Part shown: positions 44,624 through 55,830 of the stretch, piece by piece | Layout: every line of letters starts with the position of its first letter | Numbering within the stretch: position 1 is the first letter of the stretch | DNA from: Bordetella hinzii LMG 13501 | GTDB lineage: Bacteria > Pseudomonadota > Gammaproteobacteria > Burkholderiales > Burkholderiaceae_B | Direction of reading: 5' to 3' | Assembly: GCF_001548475.1 (NCBI RefSeq) | Contig: NZ_LRUJ01000004.1 | Span: forward strand, 1 to 64,000 | Length of the DNA: 64,000 nt | The notes under the pieces: model-generated | Seen by the model: the letters and a program-made list of their open reading frames with translations, nothing else | The model's database searches: none | Told to the model about the DNA's origin: nothing | Program-made: the position numbers and the translations under genes

Positions 44624-45439
44624 ATGACACGTATTGTTGTGGTGACTTCCGGCAAAGGCGGGGTGGGCAAGACCACCACCAGCGCCAGCTTTTCCTCGGG
44701 CCTCGCCATGCGCGGCTTCAAGACCGCGGTCATCGACTTCGATGTCGGCCTGCGCAACCTCGATCTCATCATGGGCTGCGAGCGCCGCGTCGTGTACGAC
44801 TTTGTCAACGTGATCCAAGGCGAGGCAAGCCTCAAGCAAGCCCTCATCAAAGACAAGCAGCTCGACAATCTCTTCATCCTGCCGGCTTCGCAGACGCGCG
44901 ACAAAGACGCGCTGACGCAGGAGGGCGTGGGCAAGGTGATCGAAGACCTCAAGGAAATGGGCTTCGACTACATCGTCTGCGACTCGCCGGCCGGCATCGA
45001 GACCGGCGCGCTCCTGGCCGCCTACTACGCCGACGACGCCCTGGTGGTCACCAACCCCGAAGTATCCTCGGTGCGCGACTCCGACCGCATCCTCGGCATC
45101 CTGGCCGCCAAGTCGCGCCGCGCGGTCGAAGGCGACGAGCCGGTCAAGGAATACCTGCTGCTCACGCGCTACAACCCCAAGCGCGTCGTCGACGGCGAAA
45201 TGCTGTCGCTGGGCGATATCGAAGACATTCTGCGCATCAAGATGATCGGCGTCGTGCCCGAGTCGGAAGCGGTGCTGCAGGCGTCCAACCAGGGCTTGCC
45301 CGCCATCCACCTCAAGGACAGCGATGTCTCCGAGGCCTATAAGGATGTGGTGGCCCGTTATCTGGGCGAAGAACGCTCGCTGCGCTTTACCGAATACGAA
45401 AAGCCCGGCTTCCTGAAGCGCCTGTTCGGAGGAAAGTAA
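44624..45439 (+). CDS. minD: Septum site-determining ATPase MinD
   Basis: The 271-residue ParA-type ATPase carries the deviant Walker A motif (VTSGKGGVGKTTTSA), the switch region FDVGLRNLDL, and a C-terminal amphipathic membrane-targeting helix (EKPGFLKRLFGGK). It cycles between membrane and cytoplasm, recruits MinC, and is stimulated by MinE. I start at the ATG at 44624 (MTRIVVVTSGKGG), nine bases after an alternative start. minE begins three bases after its stop. Confidence 0.97.
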   Translation: MTRIVVVTSGKGGVGKTTTSASFSSGLAMRGFKTAVIDFDVGLRNLDLIMGCERRVVYDFVNVIQGEASLKQALIKDKQLDNLFILPASQTRDKDALTQEGVGKVIEDLKEMGFDYIVCDSPAGIETGALLAAYYADDALVVTNPEVSSVRDSDRILGILAAKSRRAVEGDEPVKEYLLLTRYNPKRVVDGEMLSLGDIEDILRIKMIGVVPESEAVLQASNQGLPAIHLKDSDVSEAYKDVVARYLGEERSLRFTEYEKPGFLKRLFGGK

Positions 45440-45442
45440 GCA

Positions 45443-45715
45443 ATGTCCTTCCTGTCGTTTCTGCTCGGCCAGAAGAAATCCTCGGCCAGCGTCGCCAAAG
45501 AACGGCTCCAGATCATCCTGGCGCATGAGCGCTCGGGCCGGGGCGACTCGCCCGATTACCTGCCGCAATTGCAGCAGGAGCTGGTTGCCGTGATTTCCAA
45601 GTACGTCAAGATCAATCCCGACGATATCAAGGTCAACCTTGAGCGCCAGGACACCCTGGAAGTGCTCGAAGTCAAGATCGAAATGCCGCAGAGCGAAACA
45701 CAGGCGTCGGCCTGA
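45443..45715 (+). CDS. minE: Cell division topological specificity factor MinE
   Basis: The 90-residue protein has the amphipathic N-terminus ([31 protein letters not shown]) that contacts the membrane and MinD, and a C-terminal topological specificity domain ([25 protein letters not shown]). It drives MinCD oscillation. It ends the minCDE operon, and a terminator follows. Confidence 0.96.
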   Translation: MSFLSFLLGQKKSSASVAKERLQIILAHERSGRGDSPDYLPQLQQELVAVISKYVKINPDDIKVNLERQDTLEVLEVKIEMPQSETQASA

Positions 45716-45726
45716 AACCTGGAGAA

Positions 45727-45746
45727 AGGGCGCCTGACGGCGCCCT
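45727..45746 (+). terminator. First hairpin after minE
   Basis: AGGGCGCC (45727-45734) pairs with GGCGCCCT (45739-45746) around a TGAC loop, 11 bases after the minE stop. No T tract follows, so it probably helps, rather than replaces, the terminator at 45760-45790. Confidence 0.5.
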
Positions 45747-45759
45747 GCCGAAAAAAGCA

Positions 45760-45790
45760 AAAAGCCCTGCTTGCGCAGGGCTTTTGTTTT
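45760..45790. terminator. Bidirectional terminator between minE and the lipoprotein gene
   Basis: AAAAGCCCTGC (45760-45770) pairs with GCAGGGCTTTT (45775-45785) around a TTGC loop, then GTTTT. There is an A-rich tract on the other side (AAAAAAGCAA), so the stem with flanking U runs on both strands would end transcripts from both the minCDE operon and the convergent lipoprotein gene. Confidence 0.9.
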
Positions 45791-45807
45791 CCGGCACGCC
45801 GGCGGGT

Positions 45808-46029
45808 TTACTTGCCGACCTGATCGCCGATCACGCCGCCGATGGCCGCGCCGCCCACCGTGCCGAGGATGCCGCCGTTGGTGATCACCGCGCCGGCCAC
45901 GCCGCCCAGGGCCGCGCCGCCCACCGCGCTCTTCTGGCGACGGCTCATGCTGTCCCACGAGGAGCAGCCCGCCATCGAAGCGGCCAACAGCACCGCCAGG
46001 CACACTTTAGAAATCGTCTTTGTCTTCAT
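45808..46029 (-). CDS. Small glycine-zipper lipoprotein (OsmB/Slp-like)
   Basis: The 73-residue protein has a lipobox MAGC (C22) and a glycine-zipper membrane segment (SAVGGAALGGVAGAVITNGG, GGAAIGGVIGDQVG). Such lipoproteins anchor in the outer membrane and often respond to osmotic or envelope stress. AGGAGAA precedes the ATG. It is convergent with minE. A TTGACA hexamer lies about 165 bases upstream, but no good -10 sits at the expected distance. Confidence 0.85.
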   Translation of the reverse strand: MKTKTISKVCLAVLLAASMAGCSSWDSMSRRQKSAVGGAALGGVAGAVITNGGILGTVGGAAIGGVIGDQVGK

Positions 46030-46230
46030 GATGGTTCTCCTGTTGTCGTGCCTGGGACCGCGCACCAGCAGCAGGTCTTCCTTGCCACGCGCGACATGCG
46101 CGTCCCTTCCTGGGTCTACATGCCCAGGATGGCAAAAAGCGTGGCCATATGCTGTGAAGTTTGCCCAATTTTTGTGTCAAGGGATTGGAAAACCCTTACA
46201 CCCCGGGCCAGATGTTGCGTGCCGGGGCCT

Positions 46231-46764
46231 TTACTTGACCAAACGTAACACGTCGCGGAAACGCGGGTGCTCGCAGGTCTCCATCCACTCGAAAATCGCC
46301 ATTTCGCTGGTGACGATGTCCGCGCCGGCCGCGCGCGCGCGCCGCAGGGCGGCATGGTGGTCGGCAGGCTTGCGCGAGCCGGCGGCATCGGCCACCAGCA
46401 CGGCATGCCAGCCCTGTTGGCGCAGGCCCAGCACCGTCTGCAGCACACAGATGTGCGCCTCGCAGCCCGTCACCAGCACCGTTTTGCGCGCCGGCGGCAG
46501 CCAGGCTTCGAATCCCGGCTCGCGCATGGCCGAGAAATGCATCTTCTGGAAAGTCGCCTGCACCTGTTCGCGCAGGGGCGCCACGGTCGCACCCAGCATG
46601 CGGCTATGGTGTTCGGTGGCCACCACCGGCACGTCGAGCAGCCGCGCCGCGCGCGCCAGCTTGTCGGCCGTGGCCAGCACCTGCTCGCCGCGGTCTATCA
46701 CCGGCATGAGGCGTTCCTGCATGTCGATCACAAGCACAATGGATTGGTCAGCGCGCAGCAGCAT
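46231..46764 (-). CDS. Isochorismatase-family cysteine hydrolase
   Basis: The 177-residue protein has the family core: VLVIDMQERLMPVI (catalytic D), PVVATEHHSRMLGAT, a lysine in the FQKMHFSAM region, and VLVTGCEAHICVLQTVLGLRQ with the nucleophilic cysteine. Its closest groups are YcaC-type and nicotinamidase-like hydrolases. The substrate is unknown. It is followed on the same strand by the glycine-zipper gene and preceded by ettA with a 50-base gap, and has a CCGGAG ribosome site. Confidence 0.88.
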   Translation of the reverse strand: MLLRADQSIVLVIDMQERLMPVIDRGEQVLATADKLARAARLLDVPVVATEHHSRMLGATVAPLREQVQATFQKMHFSAMREPGFEAWLPPARKTVLVTGCEAHICVLQTVLGLRQQGWHAVLVADAAGSRKPADHHAALRRARAAGADIVTSEMAIFEWMETCEHPRFRDVLRLVK

Positions 46765-46814
46765 GGCGGATCTCCGGAAGACGGAAGGCCGGACGGCCTT
46801 CCGTTCGGGCGGGT

Positions 46815-48488
<1,674 letters not shown>

Positions 48489-48755
48489 GGGCTCGTGTCA
48501 GAATGATGCGGAAGAACCCTGGATTGTAGGCCGTAACCGTGCTGCCCGGGGACGAGGCGCCCCCGGGCCTGTTCAAGCGCCTTGCCGCCCAGCCCCGCTG
48601 AAGGGCGCGAGATCACGGTCGGGGCCGCGCCAGCCGTCCCGCTTGTGCGTGGAGGGCACAGGGGCAGATCACGAAGCGCACCGCCAGCGCGGCCAGGATG
48701 CCGGCATAGGCCTGAGACCGAAGAGCACCGAATCCGAGTCAGGCGGTCTTCAGCA

Positions 48756-49658
48756 CTAGGATGCCGCGGCCGCGCGCGGTCGGCCGGGACGCAGCTGCGC
48801 CAGGCTGACCCCGGCCAGGGCGAGCAGGCCGCCGACGATATGATAGGCATGCGGATGCTCGCCCAGGGTCAAGGCGGCGATGGCCACTGTCGCCACCGGC
48901 ATGAGGTTCAGGAAAATACTGGCGCGGTTCGGCCCCAGGTAGCGCACGCCCTGCATCCACAAAAAGGGCGCGAAAAGCGACGGGAAGATCGCCGCGTACA
49001 GCACCAGCGGCAGGTTCTGCGCGTTCAGCGGCGAAGGCGCGGCCAACAAGAAAAAGGGCAGCTGGAACAGGACCACGAAAGCGGCCTGCATGAACAGGGA
49101 CTGCCACACGCCGATCTGCAGCCGCCATTTGCGCAGCAGCACGCCATACAAGGCATAGGACAGCGAAGCCAGCGCCATCAGGCCGTCGCCCAGGCTGCCG
49201 CCGATGGCCAGCAGGCGGGAGGGATCGCCCTCGCCCATCAGGATGCCCAGCCCGAACAGCGCCACCAGCGCGCCCAGCACGGCCATGACCGTGGGCCGCT
49301 CGCGCAGCAGCAGCGCACCGACGGCGATGGTCATCAGCGGCACGGTGGAAGTGATGATGCCCATATTCGTGGCCGTGGTCGTGGCTGCCGCGACATAGGA
49401 CAGCCCCTGGAACACCGCCATGCCCAGGGCGCCCAGCGCCGCCAGGCGCCACAATAGGGGCCGGATCTGCGCCCACTGCCGCAGCACGCCCGGCAAGGTG
49501 AAGGGCGCCAGCAGGACGAGCGCGATCACCCAGCGGTAAAAGCCGATGGCCGCGGGGGAAATCACGCTGGCGGCCATCTTGGTCACCACCATGTTGACGG
49601 ACCAGATAAGCGCGGCCAGTGCGGGAAAGGCCATATAGCGGGCGGAGGCGGGAGGCAT
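48756..49658 (-). CDS. EamA-family (DMT superfamily) transporter
   Basis: The 300-residue protein has ten predicted membrane helices in two EamA repeats (ALIWSVNMVVTKMAASVISP through LGILMGEG, and LASLSYALYGVLLRKW through LRPGRP). The DMT superfamily exports amino acids, metabolites or drugs; the substrate is not predictable. I start at the ATG at 49658, because an upstream in-frame extension is unconserved. The 267-base gap towards ettA holds no supported gene. Confidence 0.88.
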   Translation of the reverse strand: MPPASARYMAFPALAALIWSVNMVVTKMAASVISPAAIGFYRWVIALVLLAPFTLPGVLRQWAQIRPLLWRLAALGALGMAVFQGLSYVAAATTTATNMGIITSTVPLMTIAVGALLLRERPTVMAVLGALVALFGLGILMGEGDPSRLLAIGGSLGDGLMALASLSYALYGVLLRKWRLQIGVWQSLFMQAAFVVLFQLPFFLLAAPSPLNAQNLPLVLYAAIFPSLFAPFLWMQGVRYLGPNRASIFLNLMPVATVAIAALTLGEHPHAYHIVGGLLALAGVSLAQLRPGRPRAAAAS

Positions 49659-49785
49659 AGCGACTTCGGATTGGGGGAAACCCCAGGATATTAGCGCGCC
49701 TGTCTCCCGGCGCCGGTTCCGCCCCTGCCGCCGTCCCGGGAAAGCGCGACAATAGGGTTTTTGCAACCCGACTTCCAGGTTTCCT

Positions 49786-50301
49786 ATGTCCGCTTCCGCC
49801 AAACCGCCCGCCGCGCTCGCCCGTTTCAGCGAACCCGAACTCGAGATGCTGGCCAAGACGGCCGACGCCCTGAGCGCCTATCTGGGTCAGCCGGTGCTGG
49901 CCGAAGTCGCCGAAGGCGAGGAAGGCACGGAGTGGGTCGCTTTTGGCGTGGCGCTGGACGAGGCCGATGCGGACGAAGACGAGCGCCCCCATATGCAGAT
50001 GGGCGGCGCGGGCGCCCGCATTCTAGGCGGCCGCGGCGGCCTGCCGGATACGGCCACCCAGGCCTATGACTGCCTCTACCTCTGGGCCATCCAGATCTCG
50101 CTGGCCGAGGGCGAACGCTTCATCAAGATCGACCAGGAGGGCGAGGAATGCGCCTGGTCGGACGTGCTGTCCGATGTGCTGCCCTTCGATCTCAACGAAA
50201 ACGCCGAAGACGTGCTGGACGACGACGAGGAAGACGACGACAACGACGACGGCGGCCACGAGGACCACCACGACCACGGCCATCGCGGCCACCGCCACTG
50301 A
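49786..50301 (+). CDS. Hypothetical acidic protein with Asp/Glu- and His-rich tail
   Basis: The 171-residue protein has a folded-looking first part (ALARFSEPELEMLAKTADALSAYLG, WVAFGVALDEAD, YDCLYLWAIQISLAEGERFIKI). After residue 139 the tail runs into Asp/Glu and then Gly/His/Asp (ending HEDHHDHGHRGHRH). The tail could bind Ni, Zn or Co, or simply be a solubility or metal-buffer region. I do not recognise the family. It is divergent from the EamA transporter gene and convergent with the peptide ABC transporter genes. Confidence 0.7.
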   Translation: MSASAKPPAALARFSEPELEMLAKTADALSAYLGQPVLAEVAEGEEGTEWVAFGVALDEADADEDERPHMQMGGAGARILGGRGGLPDTATQAYDCLYLWAIQISLAEGERFIKIDQEGEECAWSDVLSDVLPFDLNENAEDVLDDDEEDDDNDDGGHEDHHDHGHRGHRH

Positions 50302-50319
50302 GCGCCCCCGGGGCCGGCC

Positions 50320-51315
50320 TCAGTCCAGCCGCCCCTCCTGCACGGCGTGGCAAGCCACCGACACCCCGTCGCCGGCCGGCAGGGCCAGCGGCGCCTCGCT
50401 CTTGCAGCGCGCATTGGCATGCGGACAGCGCGGATGGAAGGCGCAGCCCGAGGGCGGGTTCAGCGGGTTGGGCACCTCGCCGGCGACGGCGGTGCGCGGC
50501 TTGCCCGTGCCGTTGAGGTCGGGGATGGCTTCCAGCAGCATGCGGGTGTAGGGATGCCGGGGCCGCTGGAACAGCGCGTCGCGCCCCGCCACCTCGACGA
50601 TGCGGCCCAGGTACATGACGCCAACCCGGTCGGCCACGTGGTGGACCACCGCCAGGTTGTGCGAAATGAACAGATAAGTCAGGCCCAGCTCGCGCTGCAG
50701 GTCCTTCATCAGGTTGAGGACCTGGGCCTGGACCGACACGTCCAGGGCCGAGGTAGGCTCGTCGCACACCAGGAATTCCGGCCGCACCGCCAGGGCCCGC
50801 GCAATGGAGATGCGCTGGCGCTGCCCGCCCGAGAATTGGTGCGGGTAGCGGTTTTGGTCGGCGGGGTCCAGGCCGACCTGGAGCAGCAGCTCGGCCACGC
50901 GCTGCGCGCGTTCGGCAGGCGTCATCCGGGTGTGGGTCAGCAGGGGCTCGGCGATGATGCGCCCCACGCGCCAGCGAGGATTCAGGCTGGCATAGGGGTC
51001 CTGGAAGATCATTTGCAGCCGGCGGCGCAGCACCCGGCCCGCCCGGCCCTCCATGTGCGACAGCGGTTGGCCGTCGAAGGTGATGCTGCCGCGGGTCAGG
51101 CCGTACAGGCCCACCAGCATGCGCGCCACGGTGGATTTGCCGCAGCCCGACTCGCCCACCAGCGCCAGCGTCTCGCCCCGCGCGATCTCGAAGGACACGC
51201 CGTCGACGGCACGCAGCATGACACGGGGCTTGCGCGCGAGCGCGCGCTCCAGCCAGGGCGGCGAGACGTCGAACCAGCGCGCCGCGTCATTGACTTTCAC
51301 GAGTGCGCCGCTCAT
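50320..51315 (-). CDS. Peptide ABC transporter ATP-binding subunit (OppF/DppF type)
   Basis: The 331-residue subunit has an N-terminal ABC domain with Walker A GESGCGKSTVARML, signature FSGGQRQRISIARAL, Walker B FLVCDEPTSALD and the H-loop, plus the OppF/DppF C-terminal region with the Fe-S-like cysteine motif (GCAFHPRCPHANARC). It is the last gene of the five-gene dpp/opp-like operon. The ATG at 51315 overlaps the upstream stop by four bases. Confidence 0.93.
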   Translation of the reverse strand: MSGALVKVNDAARWFDVSPPWLERALARKPRVMLRAVDGVSFEIARGETLALVGESGCGKSTVARMLVGLYGLTRGSITFDGQPLSHMEGRAGRVLRRRLQMIFQDPYASLNPRWRVGRIIAEPLLTHTRMTPAERAQRVAELLLQVGLDPADQNRYPHQFSGGQRQRISIARALAVRPEFLVCDEPTSALDVSVQAQVLNLMKDLQRELGLTYLFISHNLAVVHHVADRVGVMYLGRIVEVAGRDALFQRPRHPYTRMLLEAIPDLNGTGKPRTAVAGEVPNPLNPPSGCAFHPRCPHANARCKSEAPLALPAGDGVSVACHAVQEGRLD

Positions 51316-52286
51316 GCCGCCCCCCCTTGCTCCAGCAGCCAACAGGCCGCGCGGGATGCGCCGGCCGGCATCAATTCCGGCCGATCGCGGCGGCAGCGGT
51401 CCATGCGCCGCCCGCAGCGCGGATTGAAGGCACACCCCGGGGGGATGGCGTTCAGGCGCGGCATGCTGCCGTCGATCTGCACCAGGCGCTCGGCGCCGCC
51501 TTCCAGCGTGGGAATGGAGCCCATCAGCCCGGTGGTGTAGGGATGGCGGGGCCGGTGGATGACATCGGCCACCGGCCCGATCTCGGCCAGCCGCCCGGCA
51601 TACATGACGGCCACGCGGTCCGCGGTCTCGGCGATCACGCCCATATCGTGGGTGATCAGCATGACGGCCGCGCCCTGCTCGCGGCAGAGTTTTTTCAGCA
51701 GCTCGATGATCTGGGCCTGGATGGAGACGTCCAGCGCGGTCGTCGGCTCATCGGCCACCACCAGCTTGGGCTCGGCCGCCAGGGCCAGCGCGATCACCAC
51801 GCGCTGGCGCATGCCGCCGGAAAACTGGTGCGGATAGTGGTCGATGCGCTCGCGGGCGGCCGGGATGCCGGTGGCGGCCAGCAGTTCGATGGCGCGCTCG
51901 CGCGCCTGCCTGGCCGAAAGCGGCAGATGGGTGAGGATGGTCTCGACCAGCTGGCGGCCCACGGTATAGAGCGGGTTGAGGGAGGTCAGCGGGTCCTGGA
52001 AGACCGCGCCGATTTCGCGGCCCCGCACGCGCCGCATCTGCTCTTCGGGCAGATTGTCGATACGGCGGCCCTCCAGCAGGATTTCGCCGCCGCTGATATG
52101 GCCGGGCGGCTCGAGCAGGCCGATGATGGCCGCGCCGGTCAGGGACTTGCCCGCGCCGGATTCGCCGACCACGCCGAGCACTTCGCCCGGCGCGATGGAG
52201 AAGGACACGTCGTCCAGGGCCTTCAGGGTGCCCCGGCGCGTGGGGAACTCCACCGAGAGATGATTCACTTGCAGCAATGCGCTCAT
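51312..52286 (-). CDS. Peptide ABC transporter ATP-binding subunit (OppD/DppD type)
   Basis: A 324-residue ABC ATPase with [17 protein letters not shown] (Walker A), [15 protein letters not shown] (signature), [11 protein letters not shown] (Walker B), and the C-terminal Opp-type oligopeptide motif [15 protein letters not shown]. It pairs with the DppF-type subunit to power the two permeases. It starts a few bases after the DppC-type stop. Confidence 0.93.
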   Translation of the reverse strand: MSALLQVNHLSVEFPTRRGTLKALDDVSFSIAPGEVLGVVGESGAGKSLTGAAIIGLLEPPGHISGGEILLEGRRIDNLPEEQMRRVRGREIGAVFQDPLTSLNPLYTVGRQLVETILTHLPLSARQARERAIELLAATGIPAARERIDHYPHQFSGGMRQRVVIALALAAEPKLVVADEPTTALDVSIQAQIIELLKKLCREQGAAVMLITHDMGVIAETADRVAVMYAGRLAEIGPVADVIHRPRHPYTTGLMGSIPTLEGGAERLVQIDGSMPRLNAIPPGCAFNPRCGRRMDRCRRDRPELMPAGASRAACWLLEQGGAA

Positions 52287-52293
52287 GGTTGCC

Positions 52294-53208
52294 TCAATTC
52301 AGCCGCGGGTTGAGCGCATCGCGCAGCCAGTCGCCCACCAGGTTGACCGACAGCACCAGCAACACCAGCGCGGCGCCGGGAAAGATGGTGATCCACCATT
52401 CGCCGGAAAACAGGAAATCGTTGCCGATACGGATCAGGGTGCCCAGCGACGGCGCCGTGGGCGGCACGCCGACACCCAGGAAGGACAGCGTGGCTTCGGT
52501 GATGATGGCCGTGGCCAGGTGCACCGTCGCCAGCACCAGCACGGGGCCGGTGACGTTGGGCAGCACATGGCGGAACATGATGACCGGCGAGGCCACGCCG
52601 ATCACGCGGGCCGCCTGCACATACTCGCGGTTCTTCTCGACCAGGGTGGAGCCGCGCACGGTGCGCGCGTATTGCGGCCAGCCGGCCAGCGCGATGGCTC
52701 CCACCAGCACCGGGAAGGCGATGACCTCGTGCATCTCGCGCGACACCACCGCGCGGGCCACGCCGTCGATCAGCAAGGCGATCAGGATGGCGGGGAAGGA
52801 CAGCTGCACATCGGCCACGCGCATGATGAGGGCGTCGATCCGGCCGCCGGCATAGCCGGACACCAGCCCCAGCACCACGCCGATCAGCATGGACAGGGCG
52901 ACCGAGGCCAGGCCGATCAGCAGCGACACCCGCGTGCCATAGAGAATGGCCGAATACAGATCCCGCCCCTGGCTGTCGGTGCCCAGCAGATACTTGGCCA
53001 GGCCGTTGCTCTCCCATGCGGGCGGCAGCAGGGCGTCGAGCAGTTCCACCGAGGTCAGGTCGAAGGGATTGTGCGGCGCCACCCAGCCGGCCCCGAAGGC
53101 GCCCACCAGCATGAGCGCCAGCAGGATGCTGGCCACGATGGCCACCGGCGTGTGGCGCCAGGACCAGCACAGGTCGCTGTCCCACCAACGTTTGAGCATG
53201 GCTTGCAT
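52294..53208 (-). CDS. Peptide ABC transporter permease (OppC/DppC type)
   Basis: The 304-residue inner-membrane permease shows the OppC motif LLGTDSQGRDLYSAILYGTRVSLLIGLASV and the permease EAA loop region AARVIGVASPVIMFRHVLPNV. The six-helix layout fits. AGGAGG lies upstream of the ATG at 53208, which overlaps the DppB-type stop by one base (TGATG). Confidence 0.93.
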   Translation of the reverse strand: MQAMLKRWWDSDLCWSWRHTPVAIVASILLALMLVGAFGAGWVAPHNPFDLTSVELLDALLPPAWESNGLAKYLLGTDSQGRDLYSAILYGTRVSLLIGLASVALSMLIGVVLGLVSGYAGGRIDALIMRVADVQLSFPAILIALLIDGVARAVVSREMHEVIAFPVLVGAIALAGWPQYARTVRGSTLVEKNREYVQAARVIGVASPVIMFRHVLPNVTGPVLVLATVHLATAIITEATLSFLGVGVPPTAPSLGTLIRIGNDFLFSGEWWITIFPGAALVLLVLSVNLVGDWLRDALNPRLN

Positions 53209-54197
53209 CAGTGGCCTCCTCCTTGACGCGACAATCCGGAGCGCAGGCGCGGATCCACCACGAAATACAACAGGTCGACCGCCAGATTGATGATCACGAA
53301 GATCAGGGCGATCAGGCAGAGATAGGCCGCCATCACGGGGATGTCGGCGAACTGCACGGCCTGGATGAAGAGCAGCCCCATGCCCGGCCACTGGAACACC
53401 GTCTCGGTGACGATGGCAAAGGCAATGATGCCGCCCAGCTGCAAGCCGGTGATGGTGATGACCGGCACCATGGTGTTTTTCAGCGCGTGGCCGAAATGGA
53501 TGGCGCGGCGCTTCAGGCCCCGTGCGCGGGCGAACTTGATGTAGTCGGCGCGCAGCACCTCCAGCATCTCGGAGCGCACCAGGCGCAGCACCAGGGTCAT
53601 CTGGAACAGCGACAGCGTGATCGAGGGCAGGATGAGATGCTTCCAGCCGGTGGCCGTCAGCAATCCGGTGCTCCACCAGCCCAGGCTGACCGTGTCGCCG
53701 CGCCCATAGCTGGGCAGCCAGCCCAAGTGCACGGAAAACACCAGGATGAGCAGGATACCGATGAGAAAGGTGGGCAGGGACACGCCAAGGAGGGAGCCCG
53801 CCAGCACCATCTGCGCCAGCCAGCCCTTGCGGCGCAAGGCGGTATAGACGCCCAGCGGCAGGCCGACCACCAGCGCCAGACAGGCGGCGATCAGGGAGAG
53901 TTCAAGCGTGGCGGGCAGGCGGCTTTTGATCAGGCTGGAGACCGGCTCGCTTTGGCGCAGCGAGATGCCGAAATCTCCTTGGACCGCATTGCCGACGAAG
54001 CGGGCGAACTGCACGGGCGCGGGATCGTCCAGGCCCAGTTTGTGCCGCAGTTCGGTGCGCTCGGCATCGGTGGCGTCCTGGCCCAGCATGATGGTCACGG
54101 GGTCGCCCACGTACTGAAACAGCACGAAGGCCAGCAAGGCAACGGTGACCATCACCGCGGCGGCTTGCAATAGCCGTCGAAGAATAAATGCAAACAT
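53208..54197 (-). CDS. Peptide ABC transporter permease (OppB/DppB type)
   Basis: The 329-residue permease begins MFAFILRRLLQAAAVMVTVALLAFVLF, followed by QYVGDPVTIMLGQDAT, and has the conserved FARARGLKRRAIHFGHALKNTMVPVITI cytoplasmic EAA loop. It lies next to the binding-protein gene, 61 bases downstream of it. The operon order binding protein-B-C-D-F is canonical for dipeptide, glutathione or nickel-type importers; the solute cannot be set from sequence alone. Confidence 0.93.
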   Translation of the reverse strand: MFAFILRRLLQAAAVMVTVALLAFVLFQYVGDPVTIMLGQDATDAERTELRHKLGLDDPAPVQFARFVGNAVQGDFGISLRQSEPVSSLIKSRLPATLELSLIAACLALVVGLPLGVYTALRRKGWLAQMVLAGSLLGVSLPTFLIGILLILVFSVHLGWLPSYGRGDTVSLGWWSTGLLTATGWKHLILPSITLSLFQMTLVLRLVRSEMLEVLRADYIKFARARGLKRRAIHFGHALKNTMVPVITITGLQLGGIIAFAIVTETVFQWPGMGLLFIQAVQFADIPVMAAYLCLIALIFVIINLAVDLLYFVVDPRLRSGLSRQGGGH

Positions 54198-54258
54198 AGG
54201 GGCTCACTGCAAGGCGCGGCGGTCCGTGGGCCGGCCGCCGCGCGTGAAACAGGACAGG

Positions 54259-55830
54259 TCAGTCGACCTTGACCCAGTCGGCCACCAGGCGATTGTCGGC
54301 GCGATGGATCACGCTGACATTCTTGCGCATCGCCCACGGAATGACCTGATCATGCAGCGGAATATGACCAAACTCCTTGGCGTGGATCTCCAGCGCCTTG
54401 TGGATGTCCGCGTCGCGCTTGGCGACATCGGTTTCGGTCTTGACGCGGTCGATGATGGCATCGACCTCCTTGTTGCTGTAATTGCCGAGGTTGTACATGC
54501 CGTCGGCGCCCTCGCCCTTGCTGCGGATGAGGTTCTGCAGCGTGTACATGGCGTCGAAGGTCGGCACGCCCCAGCCGAAGAGATAGACGCTGGTGTCGTG
54601 GTTCTGCACCTTGGGGAAGTAGGTGGCGCGCGGCATGGCGTTGAGCGATGCCTTGACGCCGACCTTGGCCCACATGCCCACGACGGCCTGGCAGATGGCC
54701 TCGTCGTTGATGTAGCGGTTGTTCGGGCAGTCCAGGGTGAAGTTGAGCGTGCCGTCGTAGCCGGCCTCCTTGAGCAGGGCGCGGGCCTTGTCCGGGTCGT
54801 AGGGGATGCGCTTGTGCAGCTCGGCGGTCCAGCCATGCACCTGGGGCGCGATCATGGTGCCGGTCGGCGCCGACAGGCCGCGCATCACGGCGCGCTTGAT
54901 GGCCTCGACGTCGATGGCGCGGTACAGCGCCTCGCGCACGCGCACGTCCTGGAAGGGGTTCTTGCCCTTGATGCTGGAGTACAGCAGCTCGGGACGCTTC
55001 TGGTCATAGCCGATATAGATGGTGCGGTACTCGTTGCCTTCCACGACCTTGGCTTGCTGGCGCAGGCGGTCCAGGTCCTGGGCGGCCGGATCGAGCACGA
55101 AGTCGATCTCGCCGGACAGCAGCGCGGCCGTGCGGGTGGCGTTCTGCTTGATGGGGGTGAAGATGACTTCGGTCACGTTGCCGACCTTGTCCTTCTTGTT
55201 CCACCAATCGGGGTTTTCTTCGAAGGTCGTGCGCACGTCGACTTCGCGCGACTTCAGTTTGTAGGGGCCGGTGCCATTGGTGTTGCGCGCCGCGAAGGTT
55301 TCTTCCTTGTTGACGAAATCCTGCGGCTTGGCGACGTTGTGTTTTTCCGACCAGGCGCGGCTCATGATGAAGACATTGGGCAACTGGCGCAGCAGCACGG
55401 GATTGGGCGCCGTGGTCTCGATCTCGATGGTGTGATCGTCGATCTTGCGCGCTTCCTTGATGCCGGTGGTGTAGGCCTTGTAGTTCGAGGTCGGGGCCAT
55501 GGCGCGATGCACCGAGAACACCGCGTCGTCGGCGGTGAAGGCCGAGCCGTCATGGAACTTCACGCCTTCGCGCAGCTTGAAGCGGTACAGCGTGGGCGAG
55601 ACCTGCTCCCAGGAGGTCGCCAGGCGCGGCACCACCTTGAAATCCTTGTCGTAATCGACCAGGGGTTCGTAGATATAGCTGTTGGCCGCGATGGTCATGC
55701 CTTCGTTCTGGGAATGCGGATCGAAGGTGAGGATGTCGCCCTGGGCGGCCCAGCGCAAGGTTTTGGCTTGCGTGGCGGCGGGCATTGCGACGGCGGAGGC
55801 GATAGCCAGCGCGATCAGGGTGCGGCGCAT
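54259..55830 (-). CDS. Peptide ABC transporter substrate-binding protein (DppA/OppA type)
   Basis: The roughly 523-residue periplasmic binding protein has a signal peptide ending near ATQAK and then the SBP_bac_5 pattern: LRWAAQGDILTFDPHSQNEGM, LATSWEQVSPTLYRFKLREGVKFHDGSAFTADDAVFS, and NGTGPYKLKSR. Family members bind dipeptides, oligopeptides, glutathione or small cofactors. The start at 55830 follows AGGAG with good spacing and begins the signal peptide. It leads the operon and is separated from a glycosyltransferase gene by about 190 bases with no gene. Confidence 0.93.
   Translation of the reverse strand: MRRTLIALAIASAVAMPAATQAKTLRWAAQGDILTFDPHSQNEGMTIAANSYIYEPLVDYDKDFKVVPRLATSWEQVSPTLYRFKLREGVKFHDGSAFTADDAVFSVHRAMAPTSNYKAYTTGIKEARKIDDHTIEIETTAPNPVLLRQLPNVFIMSRAWSEKHNVAKPQDFVNKEETFAARNTNGTGPYKLKSREVDVRTTFEENPDWWNKKDKVGNVTEVIFTPIKQNATRTAALLSGEIDFVLDPAAQDLDRLRQQAKVVEGNEYRTIYIGYDQKRPELLYSSIKGKNPFQDVRVREALYRAIDVEAIKRAVMRGLSAPTGTMIAPQVHGWTAELHKRIPYDPDKARALLKEAGYDGTLNFTLDCPNNRYINDEAICQAVVGMWAKVGVKASLNAMPRATYFPKVQNHDTSVYLFGWGVPTFDAMYTLQNLIRSKGEGADGMYNLGNYSNKEVDAIIDRVKTETDVAKRDADIHKALEIHAKEFGHIPLHDQVIPWAMRKNVSVIHRADNRLVADWVKVD

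Noticed and set aside
46192-46215. TTGACA upstream of the glycine-zipper gene as a promoter
   Set aside because: The matching -35 hexamer is good but there is no acceptable -10 at 16-18 bases, so I did not list it.
48489-48755. Possible remnant gene between ettA and the EamA transporter
   Set aside because: All frames are short or low-similarity; I could not support a pseudogene.
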